Assembly (NCBI GenBank): GCA_001644455.1
Contig: LSTF01000102.1
Coordinates: 1 to 53,431 of the forward strand
Length of the DNA stretch: 53,431 bases
Reading direction: 5' to 3'
Origin: Betaproteobacteria bacterium SCGC AG-212-J23
Lineage (GTDB): Bacteria; Pseudomonadota; Gammaproteobacteria; Burkholderiales; SG8-39
The number at the start of each line of letters is the position of its first letter. The stretch's first letter is position 1. A program made the position numbers and the translations under genes. The notes below the pieces were generated by a model. It ran no database searches and was not told the origin of the DNA. It saw nothing but the letters and a program-made list of their open reading frames with translations. Shown in pieces: positions 44,547-52,767 of the stretch.

Positions 44547-45433
44547 AAGCGGTAGCTCAATCCCAGCCGCACACCGCTGCGCGTGGTCTCGAAATTGTTG
44601 AGCGGCAGCTGCTGCCCTGACGAGCCGAAGCGGATCTTGCCGTCGGCCTTGAAGCGCCAGTCGCGGTAACCGGCGGAAAGAATCGCGCCCTTGAAGACGT
44701 TGTAGCTGACCTCGATCTGCGCCATGTACCCGTTGCCGGTGCCGCTCATGTGGATGTTCGGCACCGGCCCGAGGTCGTTGCGCAGGTAGTGGCTGTCCTC
44801 GTTGCTCAGGTCGACGATCGGCAGGTAAGCGGCCTCGACCGCCAGCGTGAGCGGCTCGACCGGGCGGAACTTGCCGGTTGCTCCCATGCGGAAGAAGCTC
44901 CATTTCGCGTCGTTGGTGATGACGCGCGTCGACTGCGGCGCGAGCACCGCGCCGCCGCCCAGGTTGTTGGTCGCGCCGAAGGCGTCGATGACTTCGTGGT
45001 ATTCGCCGTAGCCCGCCAGCGCCACCACGGCGAACTTGCGGTTGCGGAAGACATTGCGCCCGACGTCGAGGATCCAGTAGCGCAGCTCGTCGCCCTTGAT
45101 CACGCTGTTGGTGTCGCTGAATTTTATCTGCCCGCGCAGGAAGTCCTCGTCCTGCAGGTTGCCGCTGTCGATCGATCCGTGGCCGAACGTGGCTTTGCCG
45201 AACCACTCCTCGACGCGCAGCGTCAGGCCGAGCTCGACGATGCTGCTCTTCATCCCCGAGTAGGTGAGTCGCGAGGTGGGATCACCGAGCGTCGGCGCGA
45301 CGGACTGGGCGGTGTGGTTCCAGGTGGTCTTGCCCTCGCTCATCCAGTAGTTGACCGAGGGCTCGAGCTCGAACGCCGCCGCGGGACCGGCGAAGGCGGC
45401 CGCGCAGACCAGGCCGTACGCGATGCTCCTCAA
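44543..45433 (-). CDS. omptin-like outer-membrane barrel protein
   Basis: The 296-residue precursor has a signal peptide ending near residue 20 (PAAAFE), alternating beta strands and a C-terminal Phe (GLSYRF), all typical of a barrel. The order of conserved features resembles omptin proteases: SEGKTTW near the start, then GNLQDEDF with Asp95-x-Asp97, and NEDSHY with Asp213-x-His215. These correspond in order and spacing to the omptin pairs Asp83/Asp85 and Asp210/His212. TTG start overlaps the upstream nucleotidase stop (TTGA). Omptin assignment is by eye; a non-proteolytic relative is possible. Confidence 0.6.
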   Translation of the reverse strand: MRSIAYGLVCAAAFAGPAAAFELEPSVNYWMSEGKTTWNHTAQSVAPTLGDPTSRLTYSGMKSSIVELGLTLRVEEWFGKATFGHGSIDSGNLQDEDFLRGQIKFSDTNSVIKGDELRYWILDVGRNVFRNRKFAVVALAGYGEYHEVIDAFGATNNLGGGAVLAPQSTRVITNDAKWSFFRMGATGKFRPVEPLTLAVEAAYLPIVDLSNEDSHYLRNDLGPVPNIHMSGTGNGYMAQIEVSYNVFKGAILSAGYRDWRFKADGKIRFGSSGQQLPLNNFETTRSGVRLGLSYRF

Positions 45434-46320
45434 CGGCGGTTGGCGACGCCAAAGGGCACGTGGCCCGCGGCGACGTAGGCGCGCGCCGAATCGATGTGGC
45501 CGCGCTGGTCGTCGAAATAGAAATCGGGCTCGAATGCCTTGAGGAAGGCGCTCTTCTCCAGCCCGCCGAGGAACATGGCTTCGTCGACCGCGATGTTCCA
45601 GTTCATGAGCGTATTGATCGCGCGCTCGTGCGCCGGCGCGCTGCGCGCGGTCACCAGGGCGGTCCTGATCTTCATCGGCAGGTTCTTTTCCGCCTGCAAC
45701 CGGTGCAGCGCTTCGAGCAGCGGCTTGAACGGGCCCGGCGGCAGCGGCAGCAGGACGTTGGTCGTTTCGTGCTTCGTGAACGCGTCGAGTCCGTCCTTCT
45801 GGAATACCCGTTCGGCCTCGTCGGAGAAAAGCACCGCGTCGCCATCGAAAGCGATGCGCACCTCGCCCGCGTGGCGGCTCGCGGCCTGCGACGACTCGGG
45901 ATAGACCCGCGCCGCCGGCACGTTCGCTTCCAGCGCGCCCATTACGTCGCGCTCGTTCGCCGACAGGAAGAGGTTCGCCTTCAGCGGCCCGAGGTACTCG
46001 TACGGATTGCGGCCGCGGGTGAAGACGCCGCGCTCGATGGCGAGCCCGGCCTGCTTGGCGGTGCGGAACACACGCAGCCCGGACACCGGATCGTTCTTCG
46101 ACAGCACCACCACCTCGACCCGGTCGGGACCGAAGGCGAGCAGCTTCTTCACCAGCGGAAAGGCGACTCCCGGGTGCGCGGGAACGTCGAGGCGCTCGAA
46201 CTGCAGCTTGATGTAGGCCGGCTCGCCGTCGCGCTCGAAGATCCGGTTCTCTTCTTCGAAGTCGAACAGCGCCCGCGAGGAAATGGCGACGACGAGCTTG
46301 CCTTCGACCGAGTAAGGCAC
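45430..46320 (-). CDS. 5'-nucleotidase, NT5C1/cytosolic type
   Basis: The 296-residue protein matches the cytosolic 5'-nucleotidase family (pfam06189-like). It opens LVVAISSRALFDFEEENRIF and carries FDGDAVLFSDEAERVF as the HAD-type catalytic loop. It probably dephosphorylates nucleoside monophosphates. GTG start. Its stop overlaps the omptin-like gene start. It follows the receiver gene by 16 bases on the same strand. Confidence 0.82.
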   Translation of the reverse strand: MPYSVEGKLVVAISSRALFDFEEENRIFERDGEPAYIKLQFERLDVPAHPGVAFPLVKKLLAFGPDRVEVVVLSKNDPVSGLRVFRTAKQAGLAIERGVFTRGRNPYEYLGPLKANLFLSANERDVMGALEANVPAARVYPESSQAASRHAGEVRIAFDGDAVLFSDEAERVFQKDGLDAFTKHETTNVLLPLPPGPFKPLLEALHRLQAEKNLPMKIRTALVTARSAPAHERAINTLMNWNIAVDEAMFLGGLEKSAFLKAFEPDFYFDDQRGHIDSARAYVAAGHVPFGVANRR

Positions 46321-46336
46321 CCGCGGATTCTACGGG

Positions 46337-46756
46337 CTAGCCTGCGCCTCCGGGAATCGACAGCGACGCGAGGATGCTGAGCAGCTCATCGGTGGAGTAC
46401 GGCTTGGTCAGGTAGTGGCTGAATCCCGAAAGCCGGCCGAGCTCCCTTGCGGCCGGCTGCGTCCACGCCGTCACCGCAATCAGCAACGGGCAGGCACGGC
46501 CGAGCGTCAGTTGCAGCGTGTGCGCAATCTCGAATCCGGTCAGCCCGGGCATGCCGATGTCGAGGATGAGAACGTCCGGCTTGAAGCGCGCCGTCATGCC
46601 GGGCACCGCGTCGCCCCGGTAGACCTCGAGCACGGTGTGACCCTCGTCTCGCAGGACCGCGGCCAGGCTCACGGCAGCATCGCGATTGTCGTCGGCGACG
46701 AGAATGCGCAGGGCGCGCGACACTTTCCGACCCGGCATTGCACCCGCGGTGCTCAT
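46337..46756 (-). CDS. single-domain response regulator (receiver only)
   Basis: The 139-residue protein is a receiver domain only: acidic DDN pair, phospho-acceptor Asp in VLILDIGMPGLTGFE, Thr in IAVTAWT, and Lys in YLTKPYS. It has no output domain, so it must act by protein contact or as a phosphate relay. ATG at 46756 is chosen; an upstream in-frame codon would add a Ser/Leu-rich tail. No kinase adjoins it. It follows the SulP gene by 84 bases. Confidence 0.85.
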   Translation of the reverse strand: MSTAGAMPGRKVSRALRILVADDNRDAAVSLAAVLRDEGHTVLEVYRGDAVPGMTARFKPDVLILDIGMPGLTGFEIAHTLQLTLGRACPLLIAVTAWTQPAARELGRLSGFSHYLTKPYSTDELLSILASLSIPGGAG

Positions 46757-46840
46757 CAAAGTGCTTGTTACTCCAGCAAGGAAGAAGCCGCTATCGCTCG
46801 GAAGGGCTGTCGCCGCGAGGAGACACCGCACCGCGGCATT

Positions 46841-48466
46841 TCACGCCTGCCGCGCGCACTCCCACGCGTCGGCAAGCGACGCGACGACGTTGCTCGCGCC
46901 GAGCTTTTCCAGAAGCCCTGATCGCGCCAGCAGGCCCTTCGGCTGCGCTTGCACGCCGGCGAGGATCAGCGCGCCGCCGTGCTTCTGCAGCATGCCGTGC
47001 AGGGTCTGCAGCGCTTCCAGGCCGCTCGTATCCATGTTCAGGAGCTGCGAAAGGTCGAGGATCAGCACGCGCGGCAGCGGTCGGCGCGGATCGAGCAGGA
47101 CGTCCATCTTGCTGACCGCACCGAAGAACAGCGATCCCGAAATGCGGTACGCCTCGACGCCTGCCTGCGGCGATTCGACGGCATCGACGCGGGTCAGCCC
47201 CGAGACGCGGGCGATGAAGAACAGGCACGCCAGCACCAGGCCGACCTGCACCGCGACGGTCAGGTCGACCACGACGGTCAGGACGAAGGTGCTGAGCAGA
47301 ATGAGGCGGTAGTAGTTCGAGAACTGGCGAAGCCGTGCGAACTCGCGCCACTCGCCCATGTGGTAAGCGACGTAGATCAGGATCGCCGCCAGCGTCGCGA
47401 GGGGAATGTGCTTCGCTACCGGCGCGGCGACCAGCATCACGACGAGCAGGCAGAGCGCGTGCACGATACCGGCGACTGGCGTCTTCGCCCCGGAGCGCAC
47501 GCTGGTCATGGTGCGGGCGATGGTGCCGGTGGCGCAGAAGCCGCCGAGAAGCGGCGCGGCAATGTTGGCGATGCCCTGCGCCATCAGCTCCTGGTTGGGA
47601 TCGTGCCGATCCCCGATCACCGCGTCGGCGACGCGGGCGCAAAGCAGCGACTCGATCGAGCCGAGCAGCGCGATGGTGAAAGCCGGGCCGAAGAGCAGCG
47701 ACAGCTCCGGCCAGCCGACGTGCGGCCAGGCAACCGGCGGCAACGACTGCGGGATGCCGCCGAAGCGCGAGCCGATGGTCTCCACCTGCAGATCGAGGAG
47801 CAGCACCGCCGCGGTGCCGGCGGCGAGGCCGACGATGGTGCCGGGCACGTGGCGCAAGGCGCGCGCCGGCGCGCCCTGCGCCGATCGCCACAGCCGCGGC
47901 CAACCCCAGATCAAGCCGAGCGATACCACGCCGAGCGCGATCGTCACCGCGTCGGCGCTCGGCGCCGCCTGCGCCAGGGCACGCAGCATGAGGAAGAAGT
48001 CGGCCGGCATCTGCTCGATGCGCAGGCCCAGGAAAGGACGCAGCTGCGAGAGGATGATCAGCACGGCGATGCCGTTGGTGAAGCCGATGACGATGCTCAC
48101 CGGGACGAAGCGCACCAGGTTGCCGAGGCGGAAAGCGCCCATCAGCAGCAACAGCACGCCCGCCATCATGGTCGCCAGCAGCAGGTTGGGAATGCCGTAG
48201 CGCTCGACGATCGCGTACACCACCACCACGAACGCGCCCGCCGGGCCGCCGATCTGCACCCGCGAGCCGCCGAGCGCGGAGATGAGGAAGCCCGCGACGA
48301 TCGCCGTGAACAGGCCCGCTTCCGGCTTCAGCCCCGAGGCGATGGCGAACGCCATGGCGAGCGGCAGCGCCACGGCGGCGACGGTCAATCCCGCGGAGAG
48401 ATCGGAGAGAAATTTTCCCCGGTCGTAATCGCGCAGCTCGTCGAGCAGGCGTGGCCGGAAAATCAC
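46841..48466 (-). CDS. SulP family inorganic anion transporter
   Basis: The 541-residue membrane protein has the SLC26/SulP core (about 14 helices, residues 20-420; AGLTVAAVALPLAMAFAIASG and GGPAGAFVVVV) and a C-terminal STAS domain (about 435-540; SQLLNMDTSGLEAL). Family members carry sulfate, bicarbonate or other anions. The substrate is not evident here. It starts with GTG six bases beyond the cspA terminator's U-tract, so its own promoter is hard to place. Confidence 0.9.
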   Translation of the reverse strand: MIFRPRLLDELRDYDRGKFLSDLSAGLTVAAVALPLAMAFAIASGLKPEAGLFTAIVAGFLISALGGSRVQIGGPAGAFVVVVYAIVERYGIPNLLLATMMAGVLLLLMGAFRLGNLVRFVPVSIVIGFTNGIAVLIILSQLRPFLGLRIEQMPADFFLMLRALAQAAPSADAVTIALGVVSLGLIWGWPRLWRSAQGAPARALRHVPGTIVGLAAGTAAVLLLDLQVETIGSRFGGIPQSLPPVAWPHVGWPELSLLFGPAFTIALLGSIESLLCARVADAVIGDRHDPNQELMAQGIANIAAPLLGGFCATGTIARTMTSVRSGAKTPVAGIVHALCLLVVMLVAAPVAKHIPLATLAAILIYVAYHMGEWREFARLRQFSNYYRLILLSTFVLTVVVDLTVAVQVGLVLACLFFIARVSGLTRVDAVESPQAGVEAYRISGSLFFGAVSKMDVLLDPRRPLPRVLILDLSQLLNMDTSGLEALQTLHGMLQKHGGALILAGVQAQPKGLLARSGLLEKLGASNVVASLADAWECARQA

Positions 48467-48471
48467 GGGCG

Positions 48472-48496
48472 AAAAAAAGCCCGGTCGCCCGGGCTT
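48472..48496 (-). terminator. rho-independent terminator after cspA
   Basis: On the minus strand a seven-base stem (AGCCCGG / CCGGGCT, loop GCGA) is followed by seven U residues ending at 48472. It lies 22 bases after the cspA stop codon. The SulP GTG follows six bases later. Confidence 0.88.
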
Positions 48497-48518
48497 CTTG
48501 TCACGGCCTTCCGCTGAC

Positions 48519-48722
48519 TTACAGCGGCTTGATGTTCGCCGCCGCCGGGCCTTTCTGGCCCTGCGTCACGTCGAACGTCACCTTCTGGCCCTCTTTCAGC
48601 GACTTGTAGCCGCTCATCTGAATGGAGCTGTGATGGGCGAAGAGATCCTTGCCGCCGTCGTCCGGCGTGATGAATCCAAAGCCCTTCGAGTCGTTGAACC
48701 ACTTCACGGTACCTGTAGGCAT
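48519..48722 (-). CDS. cspA: cold-shock protein
   Basis: This 67-residue CspA-family RNA chaperone has RNP1 KGFGFI and an RNP2-like DLFAHHSSI. It is an OB-fold protein binding single-stranded nucleic acid. ATG start with AGGAAACAGGAAC just upstream. A leader of about 140 bases precedes it, typical of cold-regulated csp genes. The symbol is by family; several csp genes are common per genome. Confidence 0.93.
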   Translation of the reverse strand: MPTGTVKWFNDSKGFGFITPDDGGKDLFAHHSSIQMSGYKSLKEGQKVTFDVTQGQKGPAAANIKPL

Positions 48723-48876
48723 GTTCCTGTTTCCTTACTTGATAACGGAGCAACCGGCTCCGCGGGCGGGCATGACGATCAAGTCGGAAATTGAATGCCA
48801 CTTCGGAACCGCTATCGCGGCCTGGGAGGACGTCGCACTTCGCTGCTTGTCGATCACTGCGCCGCGGAGTGTACCA
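48723..48876 (-). promoter_or_regulatory. cspA promoter (extended -10) and long leader
   Basis: On the minus strand TGG-TACACT at 48876-48868 forms an extended -10 element. Transcription would start near 48861 and give a leader of about 138 bases before the ATG. The leader holds GC-rich inverted segments (for example CCGCGATAGCGG near 48811-48822). This matches the organisation of cold-regulated csp genes. No clear -35. Confidence 0.4.
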
Positions 48877-48885
48877 CGCCTTTTG

Positions 48886-49155
48886 CTAGCGCTTCTTGAA
48901 GACGAATTTCCGCCTCGCCGGCGCCGAGGACGGCTTGTCCAGGTGGCGATAGTTGATCCGCCCCCGCGTGACGTCGTAGGGCGAGATCTCGAGGTTGACC
49001 CGGTCGCCGGCAATGATCCGGATGTGGCGCTGGCGCAACTTGCCGCCGGCATAGGCCAGAACGTCGATGCCGTTGCTCAATTTCACCCTGAACTGCGTAT
49101 TGGGCAGAACTTCCTCGACCGTGCCTTCCATTTCAATCATCTCTTCTTTGGGCAG
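48886..49155 (-). CDS. infA: translation initiation factor IF-1
   Basis: IF-1 is an S1/OB-fold factor that binds the 30S A site. The product has [20 protein letters not shown] at its start, [25 protein letters not shown] and a basic tail (about 89 residues). It resembles the longer, basic-tailed second IF-1 of betaproteobacteria. The family usually begins M-x-KEE. Here that codon is CTG at 49155, with AAGGA seven bases upstream. ATG 49140 would remove five residues and ATG 49197 would add fourteen. Confidence 0.9.
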   Translation of the reverse strand: MPKEEMIEMEGTVEEVLPNTQFRVKLSNGIDVLAYAGGKLRQRHIRIIAGDRVNLEISPYDVTRGRINYRHLDKPSSAPARRKFVFKKR

Positions 49156-49214
49156 AAAACCATCCTTGTAACAGCGTGGTGGTAGGAGCGCCGACATGCT
49201 CCCATGGATTGCGC

Positions 49215-49288
49215 TGGAGCGGGTGAAGGGAATCGAACCCTCGTATGCAGCTTGGGAAGCTGCCGTTCTGCCATTGAACTACACCCGC
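49215..49288 (-). tRNA. tRNA-Gly, anticodon CCC
   Basis: The 74-base minus-strand cloverleaf has acceptor stem GCGGGTG/CACCCGC, D stem GTTC/GAAC, anticodon stem GCAGC/GCTGC with loop TTCCCAA (anticodon CCC), T loop TTCGATT and an encoded CCA end. It reads GGG codons. It lies 60 bases before the infA start. Confidence 0.95.
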
Positions 49289-49299
49289 GCTGGCCGTGA

Positions 49300-49305
49300 A
49301 TTCTA
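49300..49305 (-). promoter_or_regulatory. possible -10 element for tRNA-Gly
   Basis: TAGAAT on the minus strand ends 11 bases before the mature tRNA 5' end, placing transcription start about five bases ahead of it. No good -35 was found; the region upstream is the end of the next gene. Confidence 0.3.
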
Positions 49306-49311
49306 CGATGG

Positions 49312-50013
49312 TCAATGGAAGCGAATCGTCGCCGAAACGGTCAGCCAGTTGCCTTCGTCGCCGATGAGATTGCGGCCGTAGATGAGGTCGATGTTGAACG
49401 GATCCACCGGCCGATAACGCACCCCTAGCTGGAAGCGCGGGCGGTTCGCGCCCGGGGGTGCGGGTGCCACCGCCTGGCCGAACAGCTCGCCGGTCAGCGT
49501 CCAGACGTTGTCCGGGGTACGCAGATCGAACCCCGCGCCGTAGGTCCCGTAGTCCTCGCCGTACACCCGATCCCGCAGCCAGCCGGCGTTGAGGTTGATC
49601 CGCAGGACTTCCGACAGGCGGAGCGTCGCCGGGAGGTCGGCGAAGAAAGTCGTGGCTTCCCCGCCGGTGGCGTCGTAGGCGAAGCCCACGGCAGCGGCGA
49701 GGCCGAACTTGCCGATCGCGCTCGGCACGAGGTTGGTCTTCACCTTTGGGGTCGCGGTGCTCGCGTAGACGTCGTCGGTGCGGGCGCGAGCGAACTGCGC
49801 GCCGAATTCCACGGGGCGACCAATGTCGACGACGCAAGCCGGGTTCGCAGCCGCAATGTCGTCGCCGGCGCGAGACTGCGAGTACCACGCCTCGAGCTTG
49901 CAGGACCCGGCCTCCGAGACCTCCGCAGTGTCGACCTGGTAGGCCGCGCCGGCGGCGAGAACACCGCCGCTAGCGAGCGCGAGCGCAAGCGGTAAAATCC
50001 GCCTGTGATCCAG
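49312..50013 (-). CDS. putative outer-membrane beta-barrel protein
   Basis: The product has a signal peptide-like start (ILPLALALASGGVLAAGAAY) and a mature part of alternating beta strands such as RFQLGVRYRPVDPFNIDLIY and LTVSATIRFH, as in small outer-membrane proteins of unknown function. The C-terminus is F-H instead of a final Phe. No ATG, GTG or TTG fits the start. CTG at 50013 gives a good signal peptide but overlaps the thiS start by nine bases on the other strand; ATT at 49998 would avoid it. A longer upstream frame would lie antisense to all of thiS and is rejected. Confidence 0.6.
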   Translation of the reverse strand: MDHRRILPLALALASGGVLAAGAAYQVDTAEVSEAGSCKLEAWYSQSRAGDDIAAANPACVVDIGRPVEFGAQFARARTDDVYASTATPKVKTNLVPSAIGKFGLAAAVGFAYDATGGEATTFFADLPATLRLSEVLRINLNAGWLRDRVYGEDYGTYGAGFDLRTPDNVWTLTGELFGQAVAPAPPGANRPRFQLGVRYRPVDPFNIDLIYGRNLIGDEGNWLTVSATIRFH

Positions 50014-50208
50014 GTAACGGTCAATGGCGCCGCCCAGCGCTTCGAGAAACCTCTCGCGGTGAGCGCGCTGATCGAGAAGATGGCGCTCGCCGGCAAGAAG
50101 ATCGCGGTCGAGCGCAACGGTGAAATCGTTCCCCGCAGCCTCCACCGGCAGATTGTCGTCGAAGACGGCGATCGCCTCGAAATCGTGGTCGCGGTAGGAG
50201 GCGGGTAG
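50005..50208 (+). CDS. thiS: thiamine biosynthesis sulfur-carrier protein ThiS
   Basis: ThiS carries the sulfur that ends in the thiazole ring of thiamine, as a C-terminal thiocarboxylate. The 67-residue ubiquitin-fold protein ends in Gly-Gly (VAVGGG), as required. GTG start at 50005. A TAAAAT at 49993-49998 lies only seven bases upstream, so the message may be nearly leaderless. The gene is joined to thiG by a shared TAGTG. Confidence 0.93.
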   Translation: MIQVTVNGAAQRFEKPLAVSALIEKMALAGKKIAVERNGEIVPRSLHRQIVVEDGDRLEIVVAVGGG

Positions 50209-51002
50209 TGAAGGACGAGCTCGTCATCGCCGGCAAGAGTTACGGCTCGCGGCTGCTCATCGGCACCGGCAAGTACCGCGACTTCGCGCAAACGCGCGCC
50301 GCGGTCGAGGCCTCCGGCGCGGAGATCGTCACCGTCGCAATCCGCCGCACGAATATCGGTCAGAACGCCAACGAGCCGAGCCTGCTCGACGCGCTGCCGC
50401 CCTCGAAATTCACCTACCTGCCGAACACCGCCGGCTGCTATTCCGCGGAGGACGCAGTGCGCACGCTGCGCCTCGCGCGCGAGCTGCTCGACGGCCACGA
50501 GCTCGTCAAGCTCGAGGTGCTGGGCGACCCGCACACGCTTTATCCGAACATGCCGGAGACGCTGAAAGCGGCCGAGCAGCTGGTGCAGGAGGGCTTCAAG
50601 GTGATGGTGTACTGCTCCGACGACCCGATCCAGGCGCAGCTGCTGGAGAAAATCGGCTGCGTCGCGATCATGCCGCTCGCTTCGCTGATCGGCTCGGGGA
50701 TGGGCATCCTCAATCCCTGGAACCTGCAGCTCGTGATCGAGAAGATCCAGGTACCGGTGATCGTCGACGCCGGCGTCGGCACCGCCTCCGACGCCGCGAT
50801 CGCGATGGAGCTCGGCTGCGACGGCGTGCTGATGAACACCGCGGTCGCGGCCGCGCGCGATCCGGTGATGATGGCGCGCGCGATGAAGAAGGCGGTCGAA
50901 GCCGGACGCGAGGCGTTCCTCGCCGGCCGCATGCCGAAGAAGCTCTACTCGGCCGCGCCCTCCTCGCCCAGCGAAGGAAAGATCGCACCGAAGGCCGCTT
51001 GA
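50208..51002 (+). CDS. thiG: thiazole synthase
   Basis: ThiG makes thiazole phosphate from DXP, ThiS thiocarboxylate and dehydroglycine. The 264-residue barrel has [20 protein letters not shown], the Schiff-base lysine in [15 protein letters not shown] and the phosphate loop [23 protein letters not shown] start. It overlaps trmB by four bases. thiO/thiH, which supply dehydroglycine, are not in the window. Confidence 0.97.
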   Translation: MKDELVIAGKSYGSRLLIGTGKYRDFAQTRAAVEASGAEIVTVAIRRTNIGQNANEPSLLDALPPSKFTYLPNTAGCYSAEDAVRTLRLARELLDGHELVKLEVLGDPHTLYPNMPETLKAAEQLVQEGFKVMVYCSDDPIQAQLLEKIGCVAIMPLASLIGSGMGILNPWNLQLVIEKIQVPVIVDAGVGTASDAAIAMELGCDGVLMNTAVAAARDPVMMARAMKKAVEAGREAFLAGRMPKKLYSAAPSSPSEGKIAPKAA

Positions 51003-51622
51003 ACCGACCGATTCGCAGCTTCGTCCTGCGCCAGGGTCGGACCACGCCGGCGCAGCAGCGCGCGCTCGATGGGTTGCTGCCGGTCTACGGGATTCCTTTC
51101 CCCGAGAAAATCCAAAGCAAGCAACCGCTCGTTCTCGAGATCGGCTCGGGCATGGGCGAGACGACCGCGGAAATCGCCAGGACGCATCCCGAGGTCGACT
51201 TCGTCGCAGTCGAAGTTCATGGCCCGGGAATCGGCAGCTTGCTCAACCGCATCGAAAAAGAGCGCCTGCAGAACCTGCGCGTGGTGCGCCATGACGCGGT
51301 GGAAGTCCTGGAGCGCATGGTCGTCGACGCCTCGCTCGCGGCGGTTCATCTGTTCTTTCCCGATCCCTGGCCGAAGAAGCGGCACCACAAGCGGCGCCTG
51401 GTGCAAGCGCCCTTCGTGTCGCTGCTCGAGAAGAAGCTGAAGCCGGGCGGCGTGGTCCATGCCGCGACGGACTGGCCCGACTACGCGCTGTGGATCGACG
51501 CGGCGTTTTCCGGCTGGGAAAAAGCGAGCCGCGGTTTCGTCGAGCGACCGACCACCAAGTTCGAGGCGCGCGGGCGGCGCCTCGGCCATCCCATCCGCGA
51601 CCTTTACTTCAGGAAGCGCTGA
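50999..51622 (+). CDS. trmB: tRNA (guanine-N7-)-methyltransferase
   Basis: TrmB methylates G46 of tRNA. The 207-residue Rossmann enzyme has SAM loop [11 protein letters not shown] and the catalytic [20 protein letters not shown] start overlapping the thiG stop (TTGA). Its last 19 bases overlap the convergent hemW end. Confidence 0.95.
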   Translation: MNRPIRSFVLRQGRTTPAQQRALDGLLPVYGIPFPEKIQSKQPLVLEIGSGMGETTAEIARTHPEVDFVAVEVHGPGIGSLLNRIEKERLQNLRVVRHDAVEVLERMVVDASLAAVHLFFPDPWPKKRHHKRRLVQAPFVSLLEKKLKPGGVVHAATDWPDYALWIDAAFSGWEKASRGFVERPTTKFEARGRRLGHPIRDLYFRKR

Positions 51623-52767
51623 AGAAGGTCGTTGAGAAAGCGCCGGCCCTTTTCGCTCGGCCGAATGCGCTGCGCGCCCGGCTCGAGCAGGCCGTCTGCT
51701 TCCGCGTCTTTTATCCGGGCAGAAATGCGGGTGAACGGCAGGCCGGTCCTTTCCTGAAAGAGCGTTGACGGAACTCCCTCCACGAGCCGCAGCGCGTTGA
51801 GCATGAACTCGAACGGCAGCTGCTCGGGATCGACGACCGATTCCTTCATCGCGTCGCCCTTCAGGTAGCTCGCCGGCGGCTTCGGGCGCTCATGGCGCGT
51901 GATGCGGTCGGGGAACGAGATCTTGCCGTGCGCGCCGGCACCGATGCCGAGGTAGTCGCCGAACTCCCAGTAGTTGAGATTGTGCCGACAGCGCTGCCCC
52001 GGGCGTGCGAACGCCGATGTCTCGTAGTTTTCAAAACCCTTTTCATTCAGAACCTGTTCAATCGCTACCTGCATGTCGGCGCACGCATCGTGCGGCGGCA
52101 GCTTCGGCGGCCGGTTGAAGAACACCGTGTTGGGCTCGATGGTCAGCTGATACGCCGAAATGTGCGGCGCGCCGGCGTCGATCGCCTGCGCGAGATCCGA
52201 CCTCGCGCCGGCAAGGTCTTGCCCGGGCAAGCCATACATCAAGTCGACGTTGACGCGCTCGAACGAAGCGAGCGCCGCATCAATCGCCTTTCTTGCTTCA
52301 CCGGCGCTGTGGATGCGGCCGAGCTTGCCCAGCATCCGGTCGTCGAAGCTCTGCACGCCGATCGAGATGCGGTTCACGCCGGCGTCGCGGAAGCCGCGGA
52401 AGCGCGCCGCCTCCACCGTGCCGGGGTTCGCCTCCAACGTGACCTCGGCGCCCGGCTCGAGCGTGAGGCGCGCTCGGACGCCGGCGAGCAGCGCGTCGAT
52501 CGACTCGGGCGAGAAAAGGCTCGGCGTGCCGCCACCGATGAACACGCTGGTGAGCCGCCGCCCCCACACGGAGGGAAGCAGATTTTCCAGATCCAGAAAT
52601 AATCTTTGTATGTATTCGGCCTCGGGCAACGCACCCGCGCGCTCGTGCGAATTGAAGTCGCAGTAGGGGCACTTGCGCACGCACCAGGGAATATGAACGT
52701 AGAGCGCGAGCGGCGGCAGCGCCGCCAACTTCACCCGTCGCGGATGCTCGAGGACGACGGGATTCAT
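51604..52767 (-). CDS. hemW: radical SAM heme chaperone HemW
   Basis: The 387-residue radical SAM protein has the cluster Cys29-x3-Cys33-x2-Cys36 (CVRKCPYCDF), SAM region IGGGTPSLF and, after it, HNLNYW. The HNxxYW heme motif marks it as HemW, a heme-transfer chaperone, and not the coproporphyrinogen dehydrogenase HemN. ATG at 52767 overlaps the rdgB stop (ATGA), part of the common rph-rdgB-hemW cluster. Confidence 0.95.
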   Translation of the reverse strand: MNPVVLEHPRRVKLAALPPLALYVHIPWCVRKCPYCDFNSHERAGALPEAEYIQRLFLDLENLLPSVWGRRLTSVFIGGGTPSLFSPESIDALLAGVRARLTLEPGAEVTLEANPGTVEAARFRGFRDAGVNRISIGVQSFDDRMLGKLGRIHSAGEARKAIDAALASFERVNVDLMYGLPGQDLAGARSDLAQAIDAGAPHISAYQLTIEPNTVFFNRPPKLPPHDACADMQVAIEQVLNEKGFENYETSAFARPGQRCRHNLNYWEFGDYLGIGAGAHGKISFPDRITRHERPKPPASYLKGDAMKESVVDPEQLPFEFMLNALRLVEGVPSTLFQERTGLPFTRISARIKDAEADGLLEPGAQRIRPSEKGRRFLNDLLQRFLK

